Origin: Segatella copri | GTDB lineage: Bacteria; Bacteroidota; Bacteroidia; Bacteroidales; Bacteroidaceae | DNA: 64,000 nucleotides | Reading direction: 5' to 3' | Assembly (NCBI RefSeq): GCF_019249795.2 | Contig: NZ_CP156891.1 | Coordinates: 2,002,001-2,066,000 of the forward strand | Part shown: in pieces, positions 28,893 to 36,987 of the stretch | Position numbering within the stretch: the stretch's first letter is position 1 | How the letters are laid out: each line of letters opens with the position of its first letter | The notes under the pieces: model-generated | Databases searched by the model: none | Told to the model about the DNA's origin: nothing | Seen by the model: the letters and a program-made list of their open reading frames with translations, nothing else | Position numbers and translations under genes: made by a program

Positions 28893-29086
28893 GTAACCTT
28901 TCTAGGGATAGCTCCTTAAAAAGAGTAACCTAGTTAGGTATAATGGGTATTCGCTGACAACCCATATAGTGATAAAAATAAAAATGCGTAACTCATTTAG
29001 TGATAAGAAAAATAGATAGTAACAAATTTAGTTTAACCATCCTAAAGGTGACAACTTTTTCACGTATAAGACAGTTAGCAGAAGAA
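28893..29086 (+). repeat. Array of six degenerate repeats spaced 31-32 bp
   Basis: A degenerate word close to GTAACCYATTTAGTGATA recurs with its AAC at 28895, 28927, 28959, 28990, 29021 and 29053, intervals of 32, 32, 31, 31 and 32 bp. Units three and four are the closest (28957-28976 and 28988-29007 differ at a few positions). The spacers are not conserved. The mean interval of 31.6 bp corresponds to about three turns of B-DNA, so the sites would lie on one face of the helix. The array is non-coding; an 11-codon frame within it (28984-29019) has no support. Confidence 0.65.
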
Positions 29087-29091
29087 ACGAC

Positions 29092-29134
29092 AAGGGTCTA
29101 TATGCCACGATGAACAGGTGGCGTATAGACCCTT
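29092..29134. terminator. Long hairpin downstream of the repeat array
   Basis: Arms 29092-29108 and 29118-29134 pair over 17 bp with one G-T pair, and the loop is 9 nt. No T run follows on the plus strand (GATTATATGG), and on the minus strand GTCGTTTCTTC follows. It lies just beyond the stop codon of the 29162-29734 gene on the minus strand and may act as its terminator. Confidence 0.55.
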
Positions 29135-29161
29135 GATTATATGGTGAAAGAACCGTACAGT

Positions 29162-29734
29162 TTATCCTTCAAGAACATTCCACTTGATGCCTCCATTCTG
29201 TCCTGCCACATAGTTGCAGGGAGGAATGCCGGGATGGGTCAGGTTGGAAAGATAAAGAGGCTCATCAGCCACAAACTGGTGGCAGGTAAACGTATCCCCG
29301 GCAGCCAGTTTGCTGTTCAGCGATTCCATCACCTTGAAATTGTCATTTCCCAGATACTTGATGGTAAGAATACGGCCGGGCTGCCAGGTCAGTCTAACCA
29401 GATCATTTACGACAAGAGCATCAGCAATCAGCTTGCTCTTGAAAAAGAATCGGCTGGAAGCAACAGCATCCTTACTCTCTACGAACGCATTCCAGCTGGG
29501 ATATCCCACCATGCGGGAGAGCAATTCCAGATTGAACCTGCTCGGCTTGCAGGAACATGCCACATATCCCCACAGACGCTTCAGCGTGCTCACCGAAACC
29601 GTTTCCTGGGTATAACCCTCTATCTGTCGGGAAAGGAAATCAAAATCCCTTGGTGAAACGATCTTTCGTCCCACCAGCGTTTCGACCTCATTCTTGAGTC
29701 TATCAAAATCTTCTTTTTTATAATCTTCCATCAT
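29162..29734 (-). CDS. Hypothetical protein with helix-turn-helix-like segment
   Basis: About 190 residues from the start chosen here (MMEDYKKEDFDRLKNEVETL). The longer open reading to 29800 is rejected because a -7 promoter box lies inside it. Residues 22-75 form a helical region with a segment (RQIEGYTQETVSVSTLKRLWGYV) that looks like a DNA-binding helix-turn-helix, followed by PSRFNLELLSRMVGYPSWNAF. Proteins with this N-terminal pattern are common in Bacteroidales and have no assigned role. The C-terminal 90 residues look like a small beta domain (LTWQPGRILTIKYLGNDNFKVM). The function is unknown, and regulator is a guess only. Confidence 0.72.
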   Translation of the reverse strand: MMEDYKKEDFDRLKNEVETLVGRKIVSPRDFDFLSRQIEGYTQETVSVSTLKRLWGYVACSCKPSRFNLELLSRMVGYPSWNAFVESKDAVASSRFFFKSKLIADALVVNDLVRLTWQPGRILTIKYLGNDNFKVMESLNSKLAAGDTFTCHQFVADEPLYLSNLTHPGIPPCNYVAGQNGGIKWNVLEG

Positions 29735-29766
29735 TATATATTCATCTATTTGCTTTTTACAGATTG

Positions 29767-29774
29767 CAAAGATA
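29767..29774 (-). promoter_or_regulatory. -7 promoter element for the HTH-like gene
   Basis: The complement reads TATCTTTG. The gene start at 29734 lies 32 nt downstream. A TTTG occurs upstream but with a spacing of 23 bp, longer than usual. Confidence 0.6.
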
Positions 29775-29878
29775 AGCAATATTTGCCGTTTTTCCCACAA
29801 AAAATGTACCTTTTATTGCAATAAGCTGAAATTAAACCGTTTTGAACCAATCTACTTTCGTTCTTTTTATGTATTTTT

Positions 29879-30085
29879 GCAGCCAGAAAGTAAAGATTGA
29901 TTTGGGAGATAAAATAAAATCTGAAAGCGTATTTATAGTCATTTGAATCATTTTCTATGAACCCAGGATATTAGAGCAGGACAGATATAACATCCCTGCG
30001 GTCTGAGATTCAAATAAATCTCAAACCATATCCTTTTAACAAAGAAATGGCATCCCCTCAAAACCAGGGAGTGCCATTTTTAATT
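29879..30085 (+). ncRNA. Candidate structured non-coding RNA
   Basis: About 200 nt without a gene. It is preceded by TATTTTTG at 29872-29879 (a -7 match, weak -33) and ends in a terminator-like stem (30045-30052 with 30072-30079, then TTAATTTT). Inside, 29941-29949 is perfectly complementary to 30007-30015, and between them a small stem pairs 29976-29980 with 29995-29999. That is a long irregular hairpin with a large internal bubble. The general layout resembles 6S-type RNA, but no diagnostic consensus was checked and the strand is inferred from the promoter. The terminator is probably shared with the kinase gene on the other strand. Confidence 0.4.
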
Positions 30086-30094
30086 TTATCGTTG

Positions 30095-31363
30095 TCATTT
30101 CTCAAACTCCACAATATAAGTAAAGTGCCCCCACGGTGAACGGCAATAAGCATCTTTGCTACCCTTAGGAACATAGAGAACAATCTTCCCAAAACTAGGA
30201 GTCTCAAAGATATCATCCATCGTCACCCTCCAGATTGCATTGCCCAACATAGGTGGTGTCTTGCTACGGAAATATATACCCTCCAGATTAGGACTGCCAG
30301 CAAAGATATGTTTCATCACATGCAACTTGGGATTATCAGGCATCACGACCCGCTTCAAGAAAGGGTGAGCAGCAAAAGCACTATCCTCCAACTCATCTAT
30401 ACGATAATCCATACCCTTATATTTCACGGTAGCAGGTATCTCGATGACAGAATCCCGGTCATTGGCAGCACTTACAGTAACCAAACCACCACCCCACGAC
30501 TTATATACCAGGTTGCCAACAGTAAACTGAGCAACCACATCGTATAGTATCTCTGGCTTTACCACCTTATTATATAAAACAATACCTGATGTGCCCAAAA
30601 CTAAAAAAGCGAGAAGACAGTTTAAAGCTATTAGGCGACGATGAAGCGACTGAATATGCATCCTTAAAGCTAACACATTAGGATACCGATACTCTAAAGG
30701 AAGAAAACATCTCTTGACAGCCCAACGGCAAGACCATCCCAGCCGCATCTCCTTCAAGATGACTCCCAGGCTGTAGATATCATTGCGCACATCAGGCACA
30801 CTCTCCTCCTGCTGCTCAGGCGAAACATACCCTTCGGTACCGGCAGGGCTCTTCAGAATGGTATAGCTATCGGCATCAGAGAGCCCGAAATCAATCAACT
30901 TGAGCGTACCTCCGTTACGGGCTATCATGATATTGGCAGGTTTCAGGTCGCGATGCACAATCTGCTGTTCGTGCACATACTCCATCACCAGCAAAAGCTG
31001 GCGGGCAATCTGCCGGCGCTCCAAACCGGAATGCTTCTGGGCAAGCCACTCATCAAGCGTCACGCCATCTATCCATTCCATCACGATACACCTGCCGTAT
31101 CCCTCAACTTCTTCCAACCCCTCCACCTTCACAATACCGGGATGGTCAAGACGGGCAAGAATATCATATTCCTTCTGCTGAAGCTGCAGGAAGGTAGAAT
31201 CATGACACACATCAGGCTTCAACGATTTCAATATCCACCACTGACCGTTGCGCTTGGCTTGGAGCAGGACATTGAAACCGCTGGAAGAAAGTTCGGATAT
31301 TTCTGTGAATGTTTCCGAGACTTCAAACTCTGAGGACAATATAAAACCTGATACTTGCGTCAT
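30095..31363 (-). CDS. Transmembrane Ser/Thr protein kinase with BspA-like LRR extracytoplasmic region
   Basis: A 422-residue protein starting MTQVSGFILSSEFEV. The frame is open to 31465, but a consensus -7 box sits 5 nt before this ATG. Kinase domain (about 15-240): glycine-poor loop SSSGFNVLLQA, Lys46, HRDLKPAN (137-144), DFG (158-160) and the activation-segment ending SPEQQ. A transmembrane helix follows at about 245-264. The last 150 residues carry a pattern like BspA/LRR_5 repeats (IEIPATVKYKGMDYRIDELE, DSAFAAHPFLKRVVMPDN, IVLYVPKGSKDAYCRSPWGH). Together these suggest a sensor kinase with an extracytoplasmic binding domain. PASTA domains are absent. The ligand and substrates are unknown. 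Confidence 0.87.
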   Translation of the reverse strand: MTQVSGFILSSEFEVSETFTEISELSSSGFNVLLQAKRNGQWWILKSLKPDVCHDSTFLQLQQKEYDILARLDHPGIVKVEGLEEVEGYGRCIVMEWIDGVTLDEWLAQKHSGLERRQIARQLLLVMEYVHEQQIVHRDLKPANIMIARNGGTLKLIDFGLSDADSYTILKSPAGTEGYVSPEQQEESVPDVRNDIYSLGVILKEMRLGWSCRWAVKRCFLPLEYRYPNVLALRMHIQSLHRRLIALNCLLAFLVLGTSGIVLYNKVVKPEILYDVVAQFTVGNLVYKSWGGGLVTVSAANDRDSVIEIPATVKYKGMDYRIDELEDSAFAAHPFLKRVVMPDNPKLHVMKHIFAGSPNLEGIYFRSKTPPMLGNAIWRVTMDDIFETPSFGKIVLYVPKGSKDAYCRSPWGHFTYIVEFEK

Positions 31364-31368
31364 AAGTG

Positions 31369-31376
31369 CAAAGATA
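31369..31376 (-). promoter_or_regulatory. -7 promoter element 5 nt before the kinase start codon
   Basis: The complement reads TATCTTTG. The ATG at 31363 follows after 5 nt, so transcription is expected to begin at or next to the start codon, which would make the mRNA leaderless. The -33 region is poor (TTTC rather than TTTG). Confidence 0.55.
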
Positions 31377-31450
31377 ATACTTTTTGTGAAGAAACAGAAG
31401 AATTTAAAATAATTTTTGCATAACAATGTGGATAACTCATGAAAAAATAG

Positions 31451-31458
31451 TATCTTTG
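31451..31458 (+). promoter_or_regulatory. -7 promoter element upstream of the epimerase gene
   Basis: TATCTTTG, 31 nt before the start codon. No TTTG at 19-20 bp upstream (TGTG instead). Confidence 0.5.
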
Positions 31459-31488
31459 CAGCCAAAATTGCAATTTTATAAATAATTA

Positions 31489-32484
31489 ATGAAGATTCTA
31501 GTAACGGGTGCGTCGGGCTTTATCGGCAGCTACATCGTGGAAGAGGCCTTAAGACAGGGCATGGAAACCTGGGCGGCAGTACGCCCTACCAGTTCCAGAA
31601 AGTATCTGCAAGACGAGCGCATCCATTTTATCAATCTCAATCTTTCTTCAGAGGAAGAGTTGGAGAAAGAACTCGCCCCGCACGAGTTCGACTATATAGT
31701 GCATGCAGCCGGCGCAACGAAGTGCCTGCATGCAGAGGACTTTTATAAGGTAAACACCGAGGGAACCAAGCATCTGGTGAACGTCCTTCTGCGCCTCCAG
31801 ATGCCTATCAGGCGATTTGTCTTTGTCAGTTCGCTCAGCATCTTTGGAGCCATCCGCGAAGAGCAGCCTTATCAGGAAATCTCAGAACATGATACTCCTA
31901 AGCCAAATACTGCATACGGAAAGAGTAAGCTGGAGGCAGAACGCTATCTGGACAGCATCGGCAATAACTTCCCTTATATCATCCTCCGCCCTACAGGAGT
32001 TTATGGTCCTAGGGAGAAAGATTATTTTCTCATGGCGCAGAGCATCAAGCAACATGTTGACTTTGCTGTAGGATTCAAGCGTCAGGACATCACTTTTGTA
32101 TATGTACAGGACGTGGTACAGGCTGTATTCCTGGCTCTGGATCATGGAATGAACGGCAGGAAATACTTCCTCAGCGATGGAGAAGTATATCAGTCAGCTG
32201 CCTTCAGCGACCTGATAAAAAAGGAGTTAGGCAATCCTTGGATGCTACGCATCAAGGCACCTGTCTGGGTGTTGCGCATCGTAACCTTCTTCGGAGAGTA
32301 TCTCGGAAGGATGACGGGTAAGATGTCGGCCCTGAACAATGATAAGTACAACATTCTGAAACAGCGCAACTGGCGATGTGATATTGAGCCAGCCATGGAT
32401 GAACTGGGCTATCATCCTCATTATCCACTGGAAAGAGGTGTGAAGCTCGCCATCAAGTGGTACAAAGATAACGGATGGCTGTAA
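31489..32484 (+). CDS. NAD-dependent epimerase/dehydratase family protein
   Basis: A 331-residue extended SDR. The Rossmann motif is TGASGFIG (residues 6-13), VHAAGATK carries the second nucleotide-binding loop, the catalytic serine lies in VFVSSLSIFG, and the YxxxK pair is Tyr143/Lys147. LRPTGVYGPREKDYF is the substrate-side signature. It most likely acts on an NDP-sugar or a related hydroxy substrate, but specificity is not readable. The C-terminal 70 residues (WVLRIVTFFGEYLGRMTGK) are more hydrophobic than in most epimerases, suggesting membrane association. A PAP2 gene follows after 106 bp of A/T-rich spacer. Confidence 0.87.
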   Translation: MKILVTGASGFIGSYIVEEALRQGMETWAAVRPTSSRKYLQDERIHFINLNLSSEEELEKELAPHEFDYIVHAAGATKCLHAEDFYKVNTEGTKHLVNVLLRLQMPIRRFVFVSSLSIFGAIREEQPYQEISEHDTPKPNTAYGKSKLEAERYLDSIGNNFPYIILRPTGVYGPREKDYFLMAQSIKQHVDFAVGFKRQDITFVYVQDVVQAVFLALDHGMNGRKYFLSDGEVYQSAAFSDLIKKELGNPWMLRIKAPVWVLRIVTFFGEYLGRMTGKMSALNNDKYNILKQRNWRCDIEPAMDELGYHPHYPLERGVKLAIKWYKDNGWL

Positions 32485-32590
32485 ACTAGTTAATAGTTAA
32501 AAGTTAATAGTTGATAGTTGATAACGGCTACACCGTATAGCGAGATTGCCCTATAAACTGTAAACTATAAATTATAAACTAATAAGAAGC

Positions 32591-33580
32591 GTGATAAAAG
32601 ATTATTTCAAGATAGACAAGAACCCGAAGAAGGGACTGATGACACTGGAATGGGTCATGCTGGGATATATGGCAATCACCATTATCACCATGCTCTTTAC
32701 CTATACCAAACTCGTAAACCCGGAAGCTATGCTTTGGGGACGACTGAGAGTGCTCGTCATGACCATCGCTCTTTGGGCAGTATACCGCATGATACCTTGC
32801 CGCATCACCAAGATGGTGCGCATCATTGCCCAGATGGCTTTGCTTGCCTGGTGGTATCCCGACACCTACGAAATCAACCGCATGTTCCCAAATCTCGACC
32901 ATATCTTTGCAGGTTGGGAGCAGGATCTTTTCGGCTGTCAACCCGCCCTGCTCTTTGCCAAAGCCCTGCCTTGGGCTGTAGTAAGCGAACTGATGTCGAT
33001 GGGCTACTTTATGTATTATCCGATGATTGCATTGGTTTCATTCTATTATTTCTTCTGCAGATATTATGAGGCTGAAAGAGCTGCATTCGTCATGCTCACC
33101 AGTTTCTTTATCTACTATCTCATCTACATCTATGTACCGGTAGCGGGTCCGACCTTCTACTTTGATGCAGTAGGGATATCAGAAATAACCAAAGGCATCT
33201 TCCCGGCTTTGGGCGATTACTTCAATACCCATACCAACTGCCTGCCGACACCGGGCTACACCGATGGAATCTTCTACCAGCTTGTAGAAGACGCCAAGAA
33301 CGCCGGCGAGCGTCCTACAGCCGCTTTCCCAAGTTCGCATGTGGGCGTGAGCACCATCTGCATGCTCCTGGTCTGGCATGCCGGCAACAGAAAAATGCTA
33401 TACGTGATGCTGCCATTCTACATCTTCCTGTGTCTGGCTACCGTATATATTCAGGCGCATTATCTCATCGATGCCATCGCCGGCCTCATCTCTGCCGTCG
33501 TCATCTATTTTGCATTGATGGCAGTATCGAAGGGAATGATAGAGCATCATACTCCTTCTTCGCGACTGAGATTCAGATAG
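32591..33580 (+). CDS. PAP2-superfamily membrane phosphatase / lipid phosphotransferase
   Basis: A 329-residue polytopic protein with a GTG start (MIKDYFKIDK; the next ATG would remove 16 residues). The C-terminal half has the PAP2 motifs PSSHVG (His250) and HYLIDAIAG (His290, Asp294), preceded by RPTAAF. About seven transmembrane segments are visible. The sequence resembles the Aur1/inositol-phosphorylceramide-synthase-like branch of PAP2 proteins, which in Bacteroidales could modify sphingolipids or dephosphorylate lipid carriers; the branch is an inference. It may be co-transcribed with the preceding epimerase gene and the following miaB. Confidence 0.85.
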   Translation: MIKDYFKIDKNPKKGLMTLEWVMLGYMAITIITMLFTYTKLVNPEAMLWGRLRVLVMTIALWAVYRMIPCRITKMVRIIAQMALLAWWYPDTYEINRMFPNLDHIFAGWEQDLFGCQPALLFAKALPWAVVSELMSMGYFMYYPMIALVSFYYFFCRYYEAERAAFVMLTSFFIYYLIYIYVPVAGPTFYFDAVGISEITKGIFPALGDYFNTHTNCLPTPGYTDGIFYQLVEDAKNAGERPTAAFPSSHVGVSTICMLLVWHAGNRKMLYVMLPFYIFLCLATVYIQAHYLIDAIAGLISAVVIYFALMAVSKGMIEHHTPSSRLRFR

Positions 33581-33633
33581 TTACATATTTTAATTACAAT
33601 AACATTATAAACGAATAGAATTCATCTAGAACA

Positions 33634-34968
33634 ATGAAGAAACTATTTATTGAGACTTATGGCTGCCAGATGAACGTGGCAGACAGTGAGGTAGTTGCCT
33701 CTGTGATGCAGATGGCTGGCTACGAAATTTGTGAGAAAGAAGAAGAGGCTGATGCCATCTTCCTGAACACCTGCAGTATCCGCGAGAATGCAGAGAACAA
33801 GATTTATCATCGCCTCGACACCCTGCATGCAGAGCAGAAAAAGGGAAGAAAGGTGATTCTCGGCGTTTTGGGCTGTATGGCAGAGCGCGTGAAGGATGAC
33901 CTCATCCAGAACCACTATGCCAATCTCGTTTGCGGACCAGACAGCTATCTCAACCTGCCGGATATGATTGCGCAGTGCGAGATGGGAACCAACGCCATCA
34001 ACATCGAACTCTCTAAGACCGAGACTTACCGTGACATCGTACCTCAGCGCATCGGTGGCAACAGAGTGAGCGGTTTCGTAAGCATCATGCGTGGTTGCAA
34101 CAACTTCTGCCACTACTGCATCGTGCCTTATACCCGTGGACGTGAGCGCAGCCGCGATGCTGAGAGCATCCTGCGTGAGGTTCGCGATTTGCAGCAGCGT
34201 GGCTTCAAGGAGGTTACCCTGCTGGGACAGAATGTAAACAGTTATGGTCTCTCGCCATCGGGCAAGCGCGAGGAAGGCAGTCTTTCCTTTGCCGAGCTCC
34301 TCCACATGGTAGCCCAGGCTGTACCGGATATGCGAGTGCGCTTCACCACCTCTAACCCAGAGGATATGACCGAGGACATCCTCCACGCCATTGCCGAAGA
34401 GCCAAACCTCTGCAAGCACATCCACTTCCCTGCACAGAGCGGAAGCAACAAGATTTTGAAGCTGATGAACCGCAAATACACCCGTGAGGAGTATCTGCAG
34501 CGCATCGCCGATATCAAGCGCATCATTCCAGGCTGCGGCATCACCACCGACATCTTCGTGGGTTATCACGACGAGACCGAGGAAGACCATCAGGAAACCC
34601 TCTCGCTGGTGAAGGAAGTAGGATTCGACAGCGCCTTCATGTTCAAGTATTCAGAGCGCCCGGGCACCTACGCAGCCAAGCACCTGCCAGACAACGTTTC
34701 TGAGGAAACCAAGATAGCCCGCCTCAACGAACTTATCAAGTTGCAAACCGAGGTGAGCGCCGAACAGAACAAGAAGGATGAGGGCAAGGTATTCACCATC
34801 CTCATCGAGAACTTCAGCAAGCGTAGCCGCGAACAGATGATGGGTCGAACAGAACAGAACAAGGCGGTTGTCATCGATAAGGGCAACCACCACATCGGAG
34901 AGTTCGTGAAGGTTCGCATCACCGGTTCTACCTCTGCTACTCTCTTCGGAGAAGAAGTAAAGGAGTAA
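33634..34968 (+). CDS. miaB: tRNA-2-methylthio-N6-dimethylallyladenosine synthase MiaB
   Basis: A 444-residue radical-SAM methylthiotransferase that adds a methylthio group to i6A37 of tRNAs reading U-starting codons. The N-terminal cluster cysteines are Cys11 (ETYGCQMN), Cys47 (NTCSIRENA) and Cys81 (LGCMAE). The radical-SAM triad is Cys155/159/162 in RGCNNFCHYC. A C-terminal TRAM domain covers about residues 378-442 (FTILIENFSKRSREQMMGRT and on). Length is normal. A strong terminator that overlaps the next promoter ends the unit. Confidence 0.97.
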   Translation: MKKLFIETYGCQMNVADSEVVASVMQMAGYEICEKEEEADAIFLNTCSIRENAENKIYHRLDTLHAEQKKGRKVILGVLGCMAERVKDDLIQNHYANLVCGPDSYLNLPDMIAQCEMGTNAINIELSKTETYRDIVPQRIGGNRVSGFVSIMRGCNNFCHYCIVPYTRGRERSRDAESILREVRDLQQRGFKEVTLLGQNVNSYGLSPSGKREEGSLSFAELLHMVAQAVPDMRVRFTTSNPEDMTEDILHAIAEEPNLCKHIHFPAQSGSNKILKLMNRKYTREEYLQRIADIKRIIPGCGITTDIFVGYHDETEEDHQETLSLVKEVGFDSAFMFKYSERPGTYAAKHLPDNVSEETKIARLNELIKLQTEVSAEQNKKDEGKVFTILIENFSKRSREQMMGRTEQNKAVVIDKGNHHIGEFVKVRITGSTSATLFGEEVKE

Positions 34969-35041
34969 AACCAAACTCTTCAGAACAGCTTTTTCTGAAT
35001 AAAAAGACTCTTCTGAAAGAAAAAACAGAATATAAACAAGA

Positions 35042-35070
35042 AAAACCGCCAAAAGTTTGGCGGTTTTCTT
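35042..35070 (+). terminator. Terminator of miaB
   Basis: Perfect 12-bp arms at 35042-35053 and 35058-35069 (AAAACCGCCAAA with its complement). The stem runs directly into TTTTCTT. The TTTG in its loop-proximal 3' side doubles as the -33 box of the next promoter. Confidence 0.85.
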
Positions 35071-35087
35071 AAAAAGCACTATATTTG
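35056..35087 (+). promoter_or_regulatory. Promoter of the MsbA-type transporter, 5 nt before its ATG
   Basis: TTTG at 35056-35059, 20 bp, TATATTTG at 35080-35087, a full Bacteroidetes consensus. The ATG at 35093 follows 5 nt after the -7 box, so the predicted mRNA would begin at or within a few nucleotides of the start codon. Confidence 0.75.
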
Positions 35088-35092
35088 CACCT

Positions 35093-36946
35093 ATGAAGGA
35101 ATTCTTGCAAATTTTACGCCGATTCGTCCCTCCATACAAAAAGTATCTGGGACTGTCAATCCTGTTCAATATCCTGTCTGCGGTATTGAACATCTTTTCG
35201 TTTGCAGCCTTGATACCAATCCTGCAAATCCTGTTCAAAGTAGATGGTGGTATCCGTGTCAACGAGTATATGCACTGGAATGGAGATTGGGGTAGCATCA
35301 AGGAGGTTGCAACCAATAACCTGTATTATTATATTCAGGAGTTTATTGTTGTCCATAGTGCATCAACAGCCCTTTTGGTCATCGGCATATTCCTAGCCTT
35401 CATGACATTCCTCAAGACGGGAGCCTATTTCCTCTCGTCAGCCACCATCATACCTATTCGTACAGGTATCGTAAGAGACATCCGCAACCAGATTTACCAG
35501 AAGATAAACAGTCTCTCGCTCGGTTTCTTCAGCGAGGAGCGCAAGGGAGATATCATTGCCCGCATGAGCGGTGATGTGCAGGAAGTGGAGAACAGCATCA
35601 TGTCGTCGCTCGACATGCTCTTCAAGAACCCTATCCTGATTCTCTTCTATTTCGTTACGCTGATCTGCATCAGTTGGCAGCTCACCCTCTTCACCATTCT
35701 CTTTGTACCACCTTTCGGCTGGTTCATGGGAGTAGTGGGCAAGAAACTGAAGGCACACAGTATCGAGGCACAGGCACTTTGGAGCGACACGATGAGTATG
35801 GTAGAAGAAACCCTGGGCGGCTTGCGCATCATCAAGGCGTTCTGTGCAGAAGAAAAGATGAACAAGCGTTTCAATCAGGTTAATAGCAGCTACCGCGACA
35901 ACATCATGCGCGTAAATATCCGCCAGCAGATGGCACACCCGATGAGTGAGTTCCTGGGAACCATCCTCATCGTAGTGGTATTGTGGTTTGGCGGTATCCT
36001 GGTTCTGGATTACGGCAGAATCGACGGTCCTACCATCATCTTCTATCTCGTGATGCTCTACAGCATCATCAACCCACTGAAGGAATTCTCCAAGGCGAGT
36101 TACAATATCCCAAAGGGATTGGCAAGTATGGAGCGTATCGACAAGATTCTGCAGGCTGAGGTGGAAATCAAGGATAAGGAGAACCCTGAGCATATCAGCA
36201 GCTTCGAACATCAGATAGAGTTCCGCCATGTTTCCTTTGCCTATACCGACCATCAGAATGATGAACTGGTTTACGTGCTGAAGGATATCAACCTGGTGAT
36301 TCCTAAGGGAAAGACCATCGCACTGGTGGGTCAGAGCGGTAGCGGAAAGAGTACGATGCTCGACCTGATTCCTCGCTACTACGATGTACAGGAGGGCGAA
36401 GTGCTCATCGACGGTATCAACGTGAAGGACCTCTGCGTGCACGATCTCCGACAGCTGATAGGTAATGTAAACCAGGAGGCTATTCTCTTCAATGCAAGCT
36501 TCAAGGACAACATCCGATTCGGCAAGACCGATGCTACGGATGAAGAAATAGCCAATGCAGCTAAGATAGCCAATGCTTACGAGTTTATTACCAAGTCGGA
36601 GCATGGTTTCGATACAAATATCGGAGACCGAGGCGGCAGACTTTCCGGTGGCCAGCGCCAGCGTGTCAGCATCGCCCGTGCCATCCTCAAGAATCCTCCT
36701 ATCCTCATCCTCGATGAAGCGACATCAGCCCTCGACACCGAGAGCGAGCGCCTGGTACAGGATGCCTTGGAGAAACTGATGAAAACCCGTACCACCGTGG
36801 CTGTGGCTCACCGATTGAGTACCATCAAGCATGCCGATGAAATCTGCGTATTGCACGAGGGTAAGATTGTGGAGCGCGGTACCCACGATGAACTGATTAG
36901 AAAAGACGGATATTACAAGAAGTTGCATGATATGCAGCAGGTGTAA
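35093..36946 (+). CDS. ABC transporter, MsbA-type exporter (membrane and ATPase fused)
   Basis: A 617-residue half-transporter from MKEFLQILRRFVPPYKKYLG; the frame is open upstream to 35057, but that extension contains the promoter. Six membrane helices over about residues 18-330 precede an ATPase domain with Walker A GQSGSGKST, the signature LSGGQRQR, Walker B ILILDEATSALDTES and the switch histidine in AVAHRLSTI. The type matches MsbA-like flippases exporting lipid A core or glycolipids. The adjacent LpxL-type acyltransferase and nearby glycan genes support a role in lipopolysaccharide export. Confidence 0.92.
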   Translation: MKEFLQILRRFVPPYKKYLGLSILFNILSAVLNIFSFAALIPILQILFKVDGGIRVNEYMHWNGDWGSIKEVATNNLYYYIQEFIVVHSASTALLVIGIFLAFMTFLKTGAYFLSSATIIPIRTGIVRDIRNQIYQKINSLSLGFFSEERKGDIIARMSGDVQEVENSIMSSLDMLFKNPILILFYFVTLICISWQLTLFTILFVPPFGWFMGVVGKKLKAHSIEAQALWSDTMSMVEETLGGLRIIKAFCAEEKMNKRFNQVNSSYRDNIMRVNIRQQMAHPMSEFLGTILIVVVLWFGGILVLDYGRIDGPTIIFYLVMLYSIINPLKEFSKASYNIPKGLASMERIDKILQAEVEIKDKENPEHISSFEHQIEFRHVSFAYTDHQNDELVYVLKDINLVIPKGKTIALVGQSGSGKSTMLDLIPRYYDVQEGEVLIDGINVKDLCVHDLRQLIGNVNQEAILFNASFKDNIRFGKTDATDEEIANAAKIANAYEFITKSEHGFDTNIGDRGGRLSGGQRQRVSIARAILKNPPILILDEATSALDTESERLVQDALEKLMKTRTTVAVAHRLSTIKHADEICVLHEGKIVERGTHDELIRKDGYYKKLHDMQQV

Positions 36947-36987
36947 TTGAGTAAATAGTTAATAGTTAAGAATTTATAGTTTTACAG

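Noticed and set aside
28984..29019. Leader peptide MRNSFSDKKNR inside the repeat array
   Set aside because: Eleven codons made of repeat unit sequence, without downstream gene on that strand.
28893..29086. CRISPR array interpretation of the 31-32 bp repeats
   Set aside because: The repeat word is degenerate, not near-identical, the conserved part is only about 18 bp, and no cas gene or leader is nearby.
35438..36604. 388-codon open frame opposite the MsbA-type transporter
   Set aside because: It lies within the Walker-motif-bearing ABC gene and has no domain, promoter or start context of its own.
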